Positions 1 to 7,627 of a DNA stretch of 13,987 nucleotides are shown piece after piece (position 1 is the stretch's first letter; each line of letters starts with the position of its first letter). Origin of the DNA: Rhodospirillaceae bacterium. GTDB lineage: Bacteria; Pseudomonadota; Alphaproteobacteria; Rhodospirillales; Magnetospirillaceae. Under the pieces are notes generated by a model, which was not told the DNA's origin, did not search any database, and saw only the letters and a list, made by a program, of their open reading frames with translations. The stretch covers positions 1 to 13,987 of the forward strand of contig DUZC01000025.1 in assembly GCA_013349735.1 (NCBI GenBank), given 5' to 3'. The position numbers were made by a program, and so were the translations under genes.

Positions 1-1
1 C

Positions 2-163
2 GGAACCGAAAAAACGATTCTGAGCTTACTCAAGGCCCATTTCTCTACGGTCCGCCACGCCAAGCCCGCCGCCAGCCGCGCCGGTTCGGCCGAAACCTAC
101 GTGGTTGCCATGGGCTTCCGTGCCAACAGCCCTGGCCCTAAAGAACCGCATCCAGAAGCATAA
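2..163 (+). CDS. rlmE: RlmE/FtsJ-type 23S rRNA 2'-O-methyltransferase, C-terminal fragment
   Basis: This is the last 53 codons of a gene that enters from the left edge, read in the frame starting at base 2 and ending with TAA at 161-163. The segment TVRHAKPAASRAGSAETYVV followed by AMGF matches the C-terminal end of RlmE (FtsJ, RrmJ), which methylates the ribose 2'-OH of a uridine in the 23S rRNA A-loop. In that family, the Glu of the S-x-E-x-Y-V motif is the last residue of the K-D-K-E catalytic tetrad, and it is present here. The other three residues and the SAM-binding motif lie outside the window. The last 26 bases overlap the 3' end of the minus-strand HD-GYP gene. The family call rests only on this tail, but the motif is characteristic. 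Confidence 0.8.
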   Translation, partial: GTEKTILSLLKAHFSTVRHAKPAASRAGSAETYVVAMGFRANSPGPKEPHPEA

Positions 164-1235
164 CCTTGAATAAGGCCAGAAAATGCTGGTCGAGATGGCT
201 TCTCATTTGATCGGACATCAAGGCCAAAGCCACCTCGGGATCCATCGGTGGCTTGTAGACCCGACGATCCGTCAGGGCGCTGAAAACATCCACGATGGCC
301 GCCATACGGGCCAATTCATTCAAATCACTTCCCTTAAGTCCGTTGGGATAGCCAGTGCCATCGATTTTTTCATGATGTTGAGCGGCGATGATGGTGACGG
401 GTTTGGGGATATCGGAACAGGCCTCAAGAAAGGAAATCGTGTGGGTCACATGGCTGCGCATAACGGCGAATTCTGCTTCGTCAAGCCGGCCCGGCTTGTT
501 CAGCACCTCGTGCGGAATGGAGATCTTTCCGGCGTCATGCAACAAGCCACCGCTGGCCAGAACCTGCTGATCCTTGCCGTGGATTCCCGCAGCATGACCA
601 AACAGCGACAATAAGGTCGCGACCCGCATGCTATGGGCATAGGAATAGTTGTCGTGGTCTTTGACCCCATTCAGGATCGACTTGAAGTCATTATTGTTTA
701 CGGCATCGACCAAAGGAGAACAAGCATCACTGACCATACCAAAAGGAAGCGGCTCTCCGGTTGCAATAACATCAGAGATATTATTAAATATTTCTACGGT
801 TCCTTTTAAGGCCTTCTTCTGCGTTTCAGGCAGATTATCCCATTTTTCCTCAACCTTTTTGTTGAGCATCCCCGTGATACATTTTAGTAAAGCACTGCGG
901 CGATAAGGTTTGGTCAAATAACCATCAGCTCCGGCCGCCTGACTGGCTTGCCTGACTTTTTCCTCGGAGCCACGGGCAACCATGATGATCGGCATGGCCG
1001 CCAAGGCGCTGTTGCGGCGGATTGTTTTCGCCAAGGCAAAGCCATCGCCAGGTCCAGCCGCGTCATCGATCAACAAAATATCCGGCTGGGCCACTTTGAT
1101 GCCCGGCTGCGCGTGATTGCCATCGCTATAGCCCTGGACCCGATACAGGGACATCAAGGCCGTACCGATTTGCTGACGATGCGCCTCGTTCGGGTCGACG
1201 ATCGCGACCAGGGCAAGTTTTCCTGCAACCGCCAT
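138..1235 (-). CDS. Response regulator with HD-GYP domain, probable c-di-GMP phosphodiesterase
   Basis: The 365-residue protein has an N-terminal receiver domain (about 8-125), a helical linker and an HD-GYP domain (about 190-345). In the receiver the likely phospho-acceptor is D57 in DILLIDD, and the conserved Lys is K109 in LTKPY. The usual second acidic residue is Pro (D14-P15), and the usual Thr/Ser switch position is Ala (A87), so phosphorylation or signalling may be altered. The HD-GYP domain keeps H201, H233-D234 (LLHDAGK), H264, H287-H288 and D292-GTGYP, the metal ligands and signature of active enzymes that hydrolyse c-di-GMP. There is no signal peptide or membrane segment, so it should be cytosolic. 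A GAGGGG ribosome binding site (1246-1251, minus strand) ends 10 bases before the ATG. The gene lies 73 bases after the M16 peptidase gene on the same strand and could be co-transcribed. Its role in motility or biofilm control is inferred only from the family. Confidence 0.9.
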   Translation of the reverse strand: MAVAGKLALVAIVDPNEAHRQQIGTALMSLYRVQGYSDGNHAQPGIKVAQPDILLIDDAAGPGDGFALAKTIRRNSALAAMPIIMVARGSEEKVRQASQAAGADGYLTKPYRRSALLKCITGMLNKKVEEKWDNLPETQKKALKGTVEIFNNISDVIATGEPLPFGMVSDACSPLVDAVNNNDFKSILNGVKDHDNYSYAHSMRVATLLSLFGHAAGIHGKDQQVLASGGLLHDAGKISIPHEVLNKPGRLDEAEFAVMRSHVTHTISFLEACSDIPKPVTIIAAQHHEKIDGTGYPNGLKGSDLNELARMAAIVDVFSALTDRRVYKPPMDPEVALALMSDQMRSHLDQHFLALFKVMLLDAVL

Positions 1236-1308
1236 GGAACTTTTACCCCTCGGGCTAGCCTAACCCTGACAGAATACGGGATGGACAGCCTGAACGGAAG
1301 GGCTGCTC
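1236..1308. other. Spacer between M16 peptidase and HD-GYP genes
   Basis: The 73 bases hold the ribosome binding site of the HD-GYP gene and a small palindrome, GGCTAGCC, at 1253-1260. I see no GC stem followed by a T-run that would be an intrinsic terminator on the minus strand, and no convincing -35/-10 pair. Read-through from the M16 gene is therefore plausible. Confidence 0.5.
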
Positions 1309-2592
1309 TTAGGAAACTGTTCCAAACCCCAACCGGGCGCAGAGCGCATCATAGGGTTCGACTTGGGCCAAGGGGCCAATGGCGGCTACGGTCGGCTTGC
1401 CAACGAACAGCCGGCGGGCCAATCTCTCGACGGCGGACGCGTCGATAGCCTCGATTTTTTCCACGACCTCATCGACGGGAATCAGACGGCCATAGCAAAG
1501 CAATTGCCGCGCCGCTTGCTCGCATCGCGAAGCGGTGCTTTCCAGGGACATCAGAATACTGGCTTTCAACTGGGCTCGGGCCCGCAGGATCTCATCGCTG
1601 GAGATCCCATCTGTCACTTTCATGATCTCGTCGCAGATAACCGGAATGACCTCTGCGACCTCGTCAGCGCCCGTTCCCGCATAAACGGCGAACACGCCTC
1701 CGTCATTATAGGACGAACTGAAACTATAGATTGAGTAGGCCAATCCCCGCTTTTCCCGCACCTCTTGAAAAAGACGCGAGGACATGCCGCCACCCAACAA
1801 GGTCGACAGGACCGAACAGCTATAAAAATCAGGATCCTCGTAGGGAACGCCATCAAAACCCAGCAACAGATGGACCTGTTCGAGTGCCCGTTCCTCGCGG
1901 TAATCCCCACCGATATACCGGGTTGCCTCTTCACGAAGGGGTTGGTCGGGGGGCAAGGCCTGGAAATGTTGGTCCGCCAGATCGACAACCTGCTGGTGGT
2001 CAAGATTTCCGGCTGCGGAAAGGATCATCCGGGAAGCGCTGTAATTATCACGAAGGTAGCTGGCGATCGACTGCCTGGACAGGCGCCGCACATGATCAGC
2101 CGTTCCCAGGACCGGCCGCCCCACCGCCTGGCCGGGATAAAGAGTGGCCTGAAAGTGATCAAAAACGATGTCATCCGGGGTGTCGATGGACTGACAGATT
2201 TCCTGCACCACCACCGCCTGCTCGCGCGCCAGTTCTTCTTCATCCAGAACCGAGTTTTGCAAAATATCGCCGATCAAATCCACGGCCAGGGCGACATCTT
2301 CTTTCAGAACTTTGGCGTAATAAGCCGTATGTTCACGCGAGGTATAGGCATTCAGATGGCCGCCCACGGCCTCGATTTCTTCGGCGATGGCCCGCGCCGA
2401 CCGCCGCGCGGTCCCTTTAAAGGCCATATGTTCCAGCAGATGGGAAACCCCATTGATCTCTTCCGCCTCATGGCGGGTTCCCGCATTGACCCAGACCCCC
2501 AGCGATACGGTCTGGACGGATGGCATAGGATCCGTCACCACGGTCAATCCGTTGGGCAAACGGGTCAACCGGATCGTGTCTTGTCCGCTCAT
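1309..2592 (-). CDS. M16 family zinc metallopeptidase (processing-peptidase-like)
   Basis: The 427-residue protein has the two-half architecture of M16 peptidases of the mitochondrial processing peptidase beta/PqqF type. The inverted zinc motif HLLEH is at 51-55 (H51, E54 and H55), and the third ligand is E131 in VVVQEI. The C-terminal half carries the family signature SSRLFQEVREKRGLAY at 271-286. The length is normal for the single-chain bacterial group of about 420 residues. No signal peptide is visible, so it is probably cytosolic; the substrate is unknown. Its ATG overlaps the thrC stop codon in an ATGA junction, so it should be translated by coupling to thrC. The pairing with thrC is a familiar alphaproteobacterial arrangement. 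Zinc ligands are intact, so it is expected to be an active peptidase rather than a non-catalytic subunit. Confidence 0.92.
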   Translation of the reverse strand: MSGQDTIRLTRLPNGLTVVTDPMPSVQTVSLGVWVNAGTRHEAEEINGVSHLLEHMAFKGTARRSARAIAEEIEAVGGHLNAYTSREHTAYYAKVLKEDVALAVDLIGDILQNSVLDEEELAREQAVVVQEICQSIDTPDDIVFDHFQATLYPGQAVGRPVLGTADHVRRLSRQSIASYLRDNYSASRMILSAAGNLDHQQVVDLADQHFQALPPDQPLREEATRYIGGDYREERALEQVHLLLGFDGVPYEDPDFYSCSVLSTLLGGGMSSRLFQEVREKRGLAYSIYSFSSSYNDGGVFAVYAGTGADEVAEVIPVICDEIMKVTDGISSDEILRARAQLKASILMSLESTASRCEQAARQLLCYGRLIPVDEVVEKIEAIDASAVERLARRLFVGKPTVAAIGPLAQVEPYDALCARLGFGTVS

Positions 2593-3995
2593 GACCGCCC
2601 CCGTGCGGCCCGCCGGACATAGGCCTTTACAGCCTCAAGGTCATTGGGCAGGACATCGTACCGTTCCTGACGCTGGAAGAGATCTGCAAGTCTTGGCGGC
2701 AAGGGCGGCCTTTGACCGGTGGCTGCTGCCACCGCATCAGGAAATTTTGCCGCATGCGCGGTAGCCAAGGCCACCATGGGGATATCGGTACGCCGCCGCC
2801 GGGCGCGCCCAGCGGCCACACCGATGGCACTATGGGGGTCGAGTAATATCCCGGTTTCGCTGAAAACACGACGGATCGTCTCGCTGGTTCCCTGGTCGTC
2901 CAGCCGGAAGCCATCGAACAAAGCGCGGATCTCCGCCATTCTGCCTTGATCCACCGAAAACTGTCCGCTTTGGCGCAGCGCCCCCATCCGTCCGGTCACC
3001 TCGGCGGCATTTTCGCCATAAATATCGAACAGATAGCGTTCAAAATTGCTGGAAATCTGGATGTCCATGCTGGGACTGAGCGTTGCCACCACCTGCCCAA
3101 TGCTCATTTCACCGCATTCAAAAAAACGGGTCAGAATATCGTTAGCATTGGAACCGACCACCAATTGCGAGATCGGCAATCCCATGCGCTTGGCCGCAAA
3201 AGCCGCATAAACATTCCCAAAATTGCCGGTGGGTACGGCAAAAGCGATCTCGCGGTCGGGAGCCCCAAGCGCCAGACCTGCCGCCATATAATAAACGGTC
3301 TGGCCAAGGATTCTTGCCCAGTTTATGGAATTCACCGCTGATAATTGCAACTGGTCCCGAAAGGCCTGGTCAGCGAACATGGATTTGACCATGTCCTGAC
3401 AATCATCGAAGGTGCCCTCAAGCGCGATATTATGAACATTGGCTGCCGCTACGGTGGTCATCTGACGCCGTTGCACATCCGAAGTACGCCCATGCGGATG
3501 CAGGATAATGATATCTATGGCCTCGCGATCCCGACAGGCTTCGATGGCCGCTGACCCGGTATCGCCCGAGGTGGCCCCGACAATGGTCACCCGCTGCCCA
3601 CGGGCCTTCAGCACATGATCAAACAGCCGCCCCAACAATTGTAAGGCATAGTCTTTGAAGGCCAAAGTTGGTCCGTGAAATAATTCCAACAGCCACTCAT
3701 TGCTGCCCAACTGACTGAGGGGCGCCACCGCCAAATGGTCAAATCCGGCATAGGCGTCATGGACCAGGGCCGCAAAGTCATCCTCCCGGATGGTTTTATC
3801 CAGCAAGGGCGCCATCACCCGGACCGCCAGTTCGGCATAAGACAATCCCGCCAAAGAGCGCAAATCCGCCGGGGTAAAACGGGGCCATTGCTGCGGCAGA
3901 TAAAGGCCGCCGTCACGGGCCAATCCAGCCAGCAGGACATCGTCAAAAGCCAAGACCGGGGCATGCCCCCGGGTACTGTGATAGGTCAAAGCCAT
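2589..3995 (-). CDS. thrC: Threonine synthase
   Basis: The 468-residue protein is a PLP-dependent threonine synthase, which converts O-phosphohomoserine to threonine and phosphate in the last step of threonine synthesis in the cytosol. It begins with the typical N-terminal segment containing DGGLYLPQ. The PLP lysine is K114 in GPTLAFKDYALQ, the phosphate-binding loop GATSGDTGSAA is at 139-149, and the glycine-rich VPTGNFGN motif follows in the second half. Length and motifs fit the roughly 460-residue class found in Proteobacteria. The ATG at 3993-3995 is preceded by GGAG only two bases away, which is a short spacing, but the N-terminus aligns with the family. It lies 55 bases after the M32 carboxypeptidase gene and overlaps the M16 gene by four bases, giving a likely M32-thrC-M16 transcription unit. 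Confidence 0.96.
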   Translation of the reverse strand: MALTYHSTRGHAPVLAFDDVLLAGLARDGGLYLPQQWPRFTPADLRSLAGLSYAELAVRVMAPLLDKTIREDDFAALVHDAYAGFDHLAVAPLSQLGSNEWLLELFHGPTLAFKDYALQLLGRLFDHVLKARGQRVTIVGATSGDTGSAAIEACRDREAIDIIILHPHGRTSDVQRRQMTTVAAANVHNIALEGTFDDCQDMVKSMFADQAFRDQLQLSAVNSINWARILGQTVYYMAAGLALGAPDREIAFAVPTGNFGNVYAAFAAKRMGLPISQLVVGSNANDILTRFFECGEMSIGQVVATLSPSMDIQISSNFERYLFDIYGENAAEVTGRMGALRQSGQFSVDQGRMAEIRALFDGFRLDDQGTSETIRRVFSETGILLDPHSAIGVAAGRARRRRTDIPMVALATAHAAKFPDAVAAATGQRPPLPPRLADLFQRQERYDVLPNDLEAVKAYVRRAARGRS

Positions 3996-4050
3996 TGCTC
4001 CGAAAAATTCTCTGGCCGCTGTCCGCCGCCATCAGACGCTATACCAATCA

Positions 4051-5538
4051 TCATGACAAGTAACGACGCTTCAGATGCCCTTTGAACGCTTCCGCGTCAA
4101 GAGCCCGACCGGTTGCTTCAATCAAAAGCGCTTCAGTCGACAATAACGAGGCACGGCCGTGCAGCTTTGCGCGCAACCAACCCAGCAAAGGTCGAAAATC
4201 ACCCCGGCCGATGCATGGCAACAAATCCTCAACAGCTTCATTGGCAGCCTGAAAGATCTGTGCCGCAGTCAAAGCCCCCAAACTGTAAGTTGGAAAATAG
4301 CCGATGGCACCGTCATACCAATGGATATCTTGCAGACATCCCAAGCGATCATCCGGCGGTTTTAGGCCAAGAGACTCAATCATCCCTTGAGTCCAGGCGT
4401 CCGGCAAGTCGGCTACGTCGAGCCTGCCGGCAATCAGCGCTTTTTCCAACTGATAGCGCAAGATGACATGGGCCGGGTAGGTCACTTCATCCGCATCTAC
4501 GCGGATAAAGCCTGGCGTAACCCGGATGTTGGCCTCGTAAAGAGTCTGGGCATCCCATCCCGCCTGACCCGCAGCCCGAAAGCTTTGCTGCATCAGCGGT
4601 GCGGCGAAGGCTAGAAATTCCCGGGACCGACAAATCTGCATTTCCATCAACAGGCTCTGACTTTCGTGCAGACTCATGCCGCGCGCGCGCCCGACCGGCT
4701 GGACCCGCCATTGCTGCGGCAAGCCCTGTTCGTAAAGGGCATGGCCGGTTTCATGCAGCACCCCCATAAGGCTGCGCATAAAATCACCTTCGTCATAGCG
4801 GGTGGTAATCCGCACATCCTCGGGTGTGCCGCCACAGAAGGGATGATGGCTGACATCCAAACGGCCATGGTCAAAATCAAAGCCCAGAATTGCCATCATT
4901 TTCAGACCCAGGGCCTTTTGCATTTCTACCGGAAAAGGCCCCTGCGGCCCTGCCGGTGCGGGCTTCTGCCGGTTCAATACCTGGGTCATGAAACCGGGAA
5001 GGAATTTTGCAAGGTCCTGAAAAATAACGTCAATACTGGCCTGGCGCGCATCCGGCTCATATTGATCCAGCAAAGCATCATAGGGCGCCAGCCCCAAGGC
5101 TTGGCCCTTGATCTCGGCCATTTCGCGGGTCAGCCTTATCACCTCGGCCAAGAACGGCTCGACCGCCTTAAAATCCGCCTCTTGGCGCGCCTTGCGCCAC
5201 ACTGTCTCTGACGCCGAACAGGCCCGCGACAGCGCTTCCACCAAAGCCACCGGAACGGCCGAGGCATGGACCCAGTCCCGGCGCATCTCGCGCAAATTGG
5301 CCCGCTGCCAAAGATCCAGCGGTTCTGACACAGCCGCATCCAAGAGCGCGCCAACCCCCGGGGCCGTCAACATTTCGTGGTGAACCGCTTTGAGCGCGGC
5401 CGTCTGCTCCGCCCGGCTGGATGCCCCGCCGGCCGGCATCATTGCCGCCATGTCCCAGTGCAGGATGCTTAGGGCCTGCTCAATCCGGCTTAACCGGGAA
5501 AACAGCGCTTCGAGTTTTGTATAGGCCACAACAGACAC
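4051..5538 (-). CDS. M32 family (Taq-type) metallocarboxypeptidase
   Basis: The 495-residue protein matches carboxypeptidase Taq, a zinc enzyme that removes C-terminal residues from peptides in the cytosol. The zinc motif HETGH is at 262-266, and the third ligand is E292 in the family motif HESQS. The M32 segment HHPFCGGTPEDVRITTRYDE lies just upstream at 231-250, and the later IRVDADEVTYPAHVILRY segment is also typical. The length of about 495-500 is normal. The start is GTG at 5538, chosen because AAGGA at 5546-5550 (minus strand) sits seven bases upstream; a second in-frame GTG three codons later lacks this support. The gene is divergent from elbB across a 116-base control region and is followed by thrC. 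A role in peptide turnover is inferred from the family. Confidence 0.94.
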   Translation of the reverse strand: MSVVAYTKLEALFSRLSRIEQALSILHWDMAAMMPAGGASSRAEQTAALKAVHHEMLTAPGVGALLDAAVSEPLDLWQRANLREMRRDWVHASAVPVALVEALSRACSASETVWRKARQEADFKAVEPFLAEVIRLTREMAEIKGQALGLAPYDALLDQYEPDARQASIDVIFQDLAKFLPGFMTQVLNRQKPAPAGPQGPFPVEMQKALGLKMMAILGFDFDHGRLDVSHHPFCGGTPEDVRITTRYDEGDFMRSLMGVLHETGHALYEQGLPQQWRVQPVGRARGMSLHESQSLLMEMQICRSREFLAFAAPLMQQSFRAAGQAGWDAQTLYEANIRVTPGFIRVDADEVTYPAHVILRYQLEKALIAGRLDVADLPDAWTQGMIESLGLKPPDDRLGCLQDIHWYDGAIGYFPTYSLGALTAAQIFQAANEAVEDLLPCIGRGDFRPLLGWLRAKLHGRASLLSTEALLIEATGRALDAEAFKGHLKRRYLS

Positions 5539-5545
5539 CGGCAGG

Positions 5546-5550
5546 TCCTT
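5546..5550 (-). promoter_or_regulatory. Ribosome binding site of the M32 carboxypeptidase gene
   Basis: AAGGA on the minus strand lies seven bases before the GTG at 5538. It decides in favour of that non-ATG start. Confidence 0.65.
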
Positions 5551-5575
5551 TTCTTAAACCAAGCGTAAGGCCTGC

Positions 5576-5617
5576 ATCATAACCAGACCATGGCGTTGCC
5601 GCTATTTGTGTTATGAT
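5576..5617. promoter_or_regulatory. Divergent promoter region with 8-base inverted repeat
   Basis: ATCATAAC (5576-5583) and GTTATGAT (5610-5617) are exact inverted copies separated by 26 bases. Each arm contains TATGAT reading outward, so both could be -10 boxes: one for the M32 gene (start 38 bases away) and one for elbB (start 38 bases away). This would give two 5' leaders of nearly equal length, about 30 bases. No good -35 hexamer is seen at 16-18 bases on either side. The arms may therefore instead be a regulator-binding inverted repeat, or the symmetry could be chance. The promoter call is an inference from position and the -10 match. Confidence 0.4.
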
Positions 5618-5639
5618 CCGCCCTCCCCTCATTGCCCAA

Positions 5640-5646
5640 AAGGAAG
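5640..5646 (+). promoter_or_regulatory. Ribosome binding site that fixes the elbB start
   Basis: AAGGAAG lies eight bases before the ATG at 5655. It favours this start over the in-frame ATG at 5613, which falls inside the predicted -10 box and would add 14 residues not typical of the family. Confidence 0.7.
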
Positions 5647-5654
5647 CAAAAGAA

Positions 5655-6317
5655 ATGACTGAGAAGCCGCGGATTGCTGTGGTCCTGTCGGGATGCGGCG
5701 TCAATGACGGAAGTGAAATCCACGAAGCGGTGCTGACCCTGTTGGCGATTGACCGGAATGGCGCCCAATATCAATGTTTTGCGCCCAATATTGCCCAACG
5801 TGACGTGATCGACCATTTGCGCGGACAAGCCATGGCCGAGCAGCGCAATGTCCTTGTGGAGTCAGCCCGTATCGCCCGCGGAAATATCCGCGATCTGGCG
5901 GACTTCGATGCCCATGATTTCGCTGGGCTGGTTTTCCCGGGGGGCTTTGGCGCAGCGAAAAATCTGGTCAGTTTTGCTGCCGATGGTCCGGACTGCACGG
6001 TGGAACCAAATGTTGCCAAGGCCATCCATGCCATGCAAGGCCAGGGAAAGCCGGTCGGCGCCCTGTGCATCGCCCCCGCCATTCTGGCAAAAGTTCTTGG
6101 CAAAGGGGAAATGACGATAGGCAACGACAAAGGCACCGCCGCCGCGCTGGAAGCCATGGGCGCCAAACACCGCGATGCGGCCCGCGGCGAGGTTGTGGTT
6201 GATCCCGTCCTGCGGATCGTCACCACCCCTTGCTATATGTATGACTCCGCCATCAGCCAGATCGCTGACGGCGCCGACAATCTGGTCAAAGCGTTGCTGG
6301 CTCTCATTCGAACTTAG
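5655..6317 (+). CDS. elbB: ElbB-type glyoxalase / DJ-1/PfpI-like protein
   Basis: The 220-residue protein belongs to the ElbB (isoprenoid biosynthesis protein with amidotransferase-like domain) branch of the DJ-1/PfpI superfamily. It begins IAVVLSGCGVNDGSEIHEAV, the family N-terminal motif, and carries VFPGGFGAAKNL at 93-104 and GALCIAP at 135-141, where C138 is the nucleophilic elbow cysteine. VTTPCYMYD at 189-197 is also typical. E. coli ElbB (glyoxalase) converts glyoxal to glycolate slowly and was first linked to isoprenoid synthesis; the physiological role remains unclear. It is cytosolic, with no signal peptide. The gene stands alone on the + strand, divergent from the M32 gene and convergent with the RNA methyltransferase gene, overlapping that gene's 3' end by four bases. 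Confidence 0.92.
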   Translation: MTEKPRIAVVLSGCGVNDGSEIHEAVLTLLAIDRNGAQYQCFAPNIAQRDVIDHLRGQAMAEQRNVLVESARIARGNIRDLADFDAHDFAGLVFPGGFGAAKNLVSFAADGPDCTVEPNVAKAIHAMQGQGKPVGALCIAPAILAKVLGKGEMTIGNDKGTAAALEAMGAKHRDAARGEVVVDPVLRIVTTPCYMYDSAISQIADGADNLVKALLALIRT

Positions 6318-7627
6318 CGCTCTAGAACCGCCACCGCTTCCAGATGGGCGGTCCAGGGGAACTGGTCGACCGGCGTCAGGCTTTGCAACTGATACCCCCC
6401 GTCGACCAGAAGGCGCAAATCGCGCGCCAAGGTCGCCGGATTGCAGGACACCATCACCAGTCGGGATGGGCCACCCGGCGAAGCAAGATTTTCCGCTTGC
6501 GGGCCGCAACCAGCCCTGGGCGGATCGGCCACCACGGACCGGAATTGTTTCAGCTCGTCAGGCCGCAAGGGTGTTTGAGCTAAGTCCCGCTTCTCGAAAC
6601 GCACCCCCGTGCCATGCGCCGCCCGAGCCGCCGCGCCGACAGCCGCCGCGTCGCCTTCAAAGGCACGGACCGCACCCTTTCCGGCCAGGGCGAAGGAAAA
6701 GGTCCCCAAACCAGCGAAAAGATCGGCGACCGGCGATCCTGCCCCGATTGCGTCCGCAACCAACGCGGTCAGAACCGCTTCCCCTTCCAGACTGGGCTGC
6801 AGAAATGCGGCCGGAGGCAAGCCGACAGTGAAACCGGAAAAGCGAACCATGGGCGGACGACGTTCGGCCAAGGGCTCGATTGCCCCGGCGCCCGGTCGCC
6901 GCCAGGATAGGCGCGCCAGATCATGATCCTCGGCGAAAGCGGCAAGTCTTTGCCGATCAAACAGATCAAGCCGTGACTCCGCCTCGACCAGCATATCGAT
7001 TCCGGTTTCGGTCCCGGTAAGGGAAACATCCCCCCTGGTCCCTTCCGGACAGACTGCGGTCAGCAGAGCCCGCAAGGGCGGAAAAAGCTCTGAAAACCAT
7101 GGCAACAGCAAAAGGCACTGCGCAATATCAACGATGTCATGACTGGAGCGGGCATTGAATCCAAGGCTGACCCCCTTGGCCTGGCGCGCGAAAGCAAAGG
7201 TGGCGCGGCGCCGACTGCCCGGCGCAACGCGACGGATCGGCCCGAGAACCCCGGCATCCGCCCCCAATTTGGCCGTGACCCCCTCAAGCAACCGCTCTTT
7301 CCACCGAAGGTAGGGCTCATCGGCCAGATGCTGGAGCGCACAACCGCCGCAGCGACCGAAATAGGGACAAGGTGGCGCACGACGTCCTTCCCCGGCCGCA
7401 AGAATTTCCAGCGGCTGGGCCAGCCAGCCGTCACCCCGACGCCCCTCAAGCCGGGCCAGGACCCGGTCCCCTGGCACGGTGTAAGGAACGAAGACCGATA
7501 GACCCTCGTGTGTGGCGAGGCCATCGCCCCTTGCACCGAGGGTCAGGATGTCCAATTCAAGCATGCGCGGACGAAATTTTGTCCGCTTGACCGGCGCCCG
7601 GCTTTGGCGCGATTTGCCGTGGCTCAC
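6314..7627 (-). CDS. TrmA/RlmC/RlmD-family class I SAM-dependent RNA (uracil-5) methyltransferase with Fe-S motif
   Basis: The 437-residue protein has an N-terminal TRAM-like domain (about 22-75) and four cysteines (C87, C93, C96 in CPYFGRCGGC, and C171) that match the 4Fe-4S ligands of RlmD. The C-terminal methyltransferase fold includes FLQP at 275-278, the SAM loop DLFAGLGTF at 302-310, DPPRAG at 368-373, the catalytic C395 in VSCNPATLARDL, and DQFPWTAHLE with the general-base Glu (E430). It should make 5-methyluridine in rRNA or tRNA; which site cannot be decided from the sequence alone. The start is GTG, overlapping the lipoprotein gene stop as GTGA, so translation is coupled to the lipid-transport operon although the function is unrelated. 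Its TAA interleaves with the elbB TAG on the other strand. Confidence 0.92.
   Translation of the reverse strand: MSHGKSRQSRAPVKRTKFRPRMLELDILTLGARGDGLATHEGLSVFVPYTVPGDRVLARLEGRRGDGWLAQPLEILAAGEGRRAPPCPYFGRCGGCALQHLADEPYLRWKERLLEGVTAKLGADAGVLGPIRRVAPGSRRRATFAFARQAKGVSLGFNARSSHDIVDIAQCLLLLPWFSELFPPLRALLTAVCPEGTRGDVSLTGTETGIDMLVEAESRLDLFDRQRLAAFAEDHDLARLSWRRPGAGAIEPLAERRPPMVRFSGFTVGLPPAAFLQPSLEGEAVLTALVADAIGAGSPVADLFAGLGTFSFALAGKGAVRAFEGDAAAVGAAARAAHGTGVRFEKRDLAQTPLRPDELKQFRSVVADPPRAGCGPQAENLASPGGPSRLVMVSCNPATLARDLRLLVDGGYQLQSLTPVDQFPWTAHLEAVAVLER

Noticed and set aside
1253..1260. Palindrome GGCTAGCC after the M16 gene as a terminator
   Set aside because: The stem is four base pairs with no loop and no T-run on the transcribed strand.
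1765..2622. A 285-codon open frame on the + strand opposite the M16 peptidase gene
   Set aside because: It lies antisense to a clear M16 gene with an intact zinc motif and has no recognisable family motif or ribosome binding site. It is a frame shadow of GC-rich coding DNA.
5613..5654. Alternative upstream ATG for elbB
   Set aside because: It falls inside the probable -10 box and lacks a ribosome binding site, whereas ATG 5655 has AAGGAAG at good spacing.
5761..5791. Direct repeat GCGCCCAATAT at 5761 and 5781
   Set aside because: It lies within well-conserved elbB coding sequence, the spacing is not a multiple of three and there are only two copies. It looks like chance.
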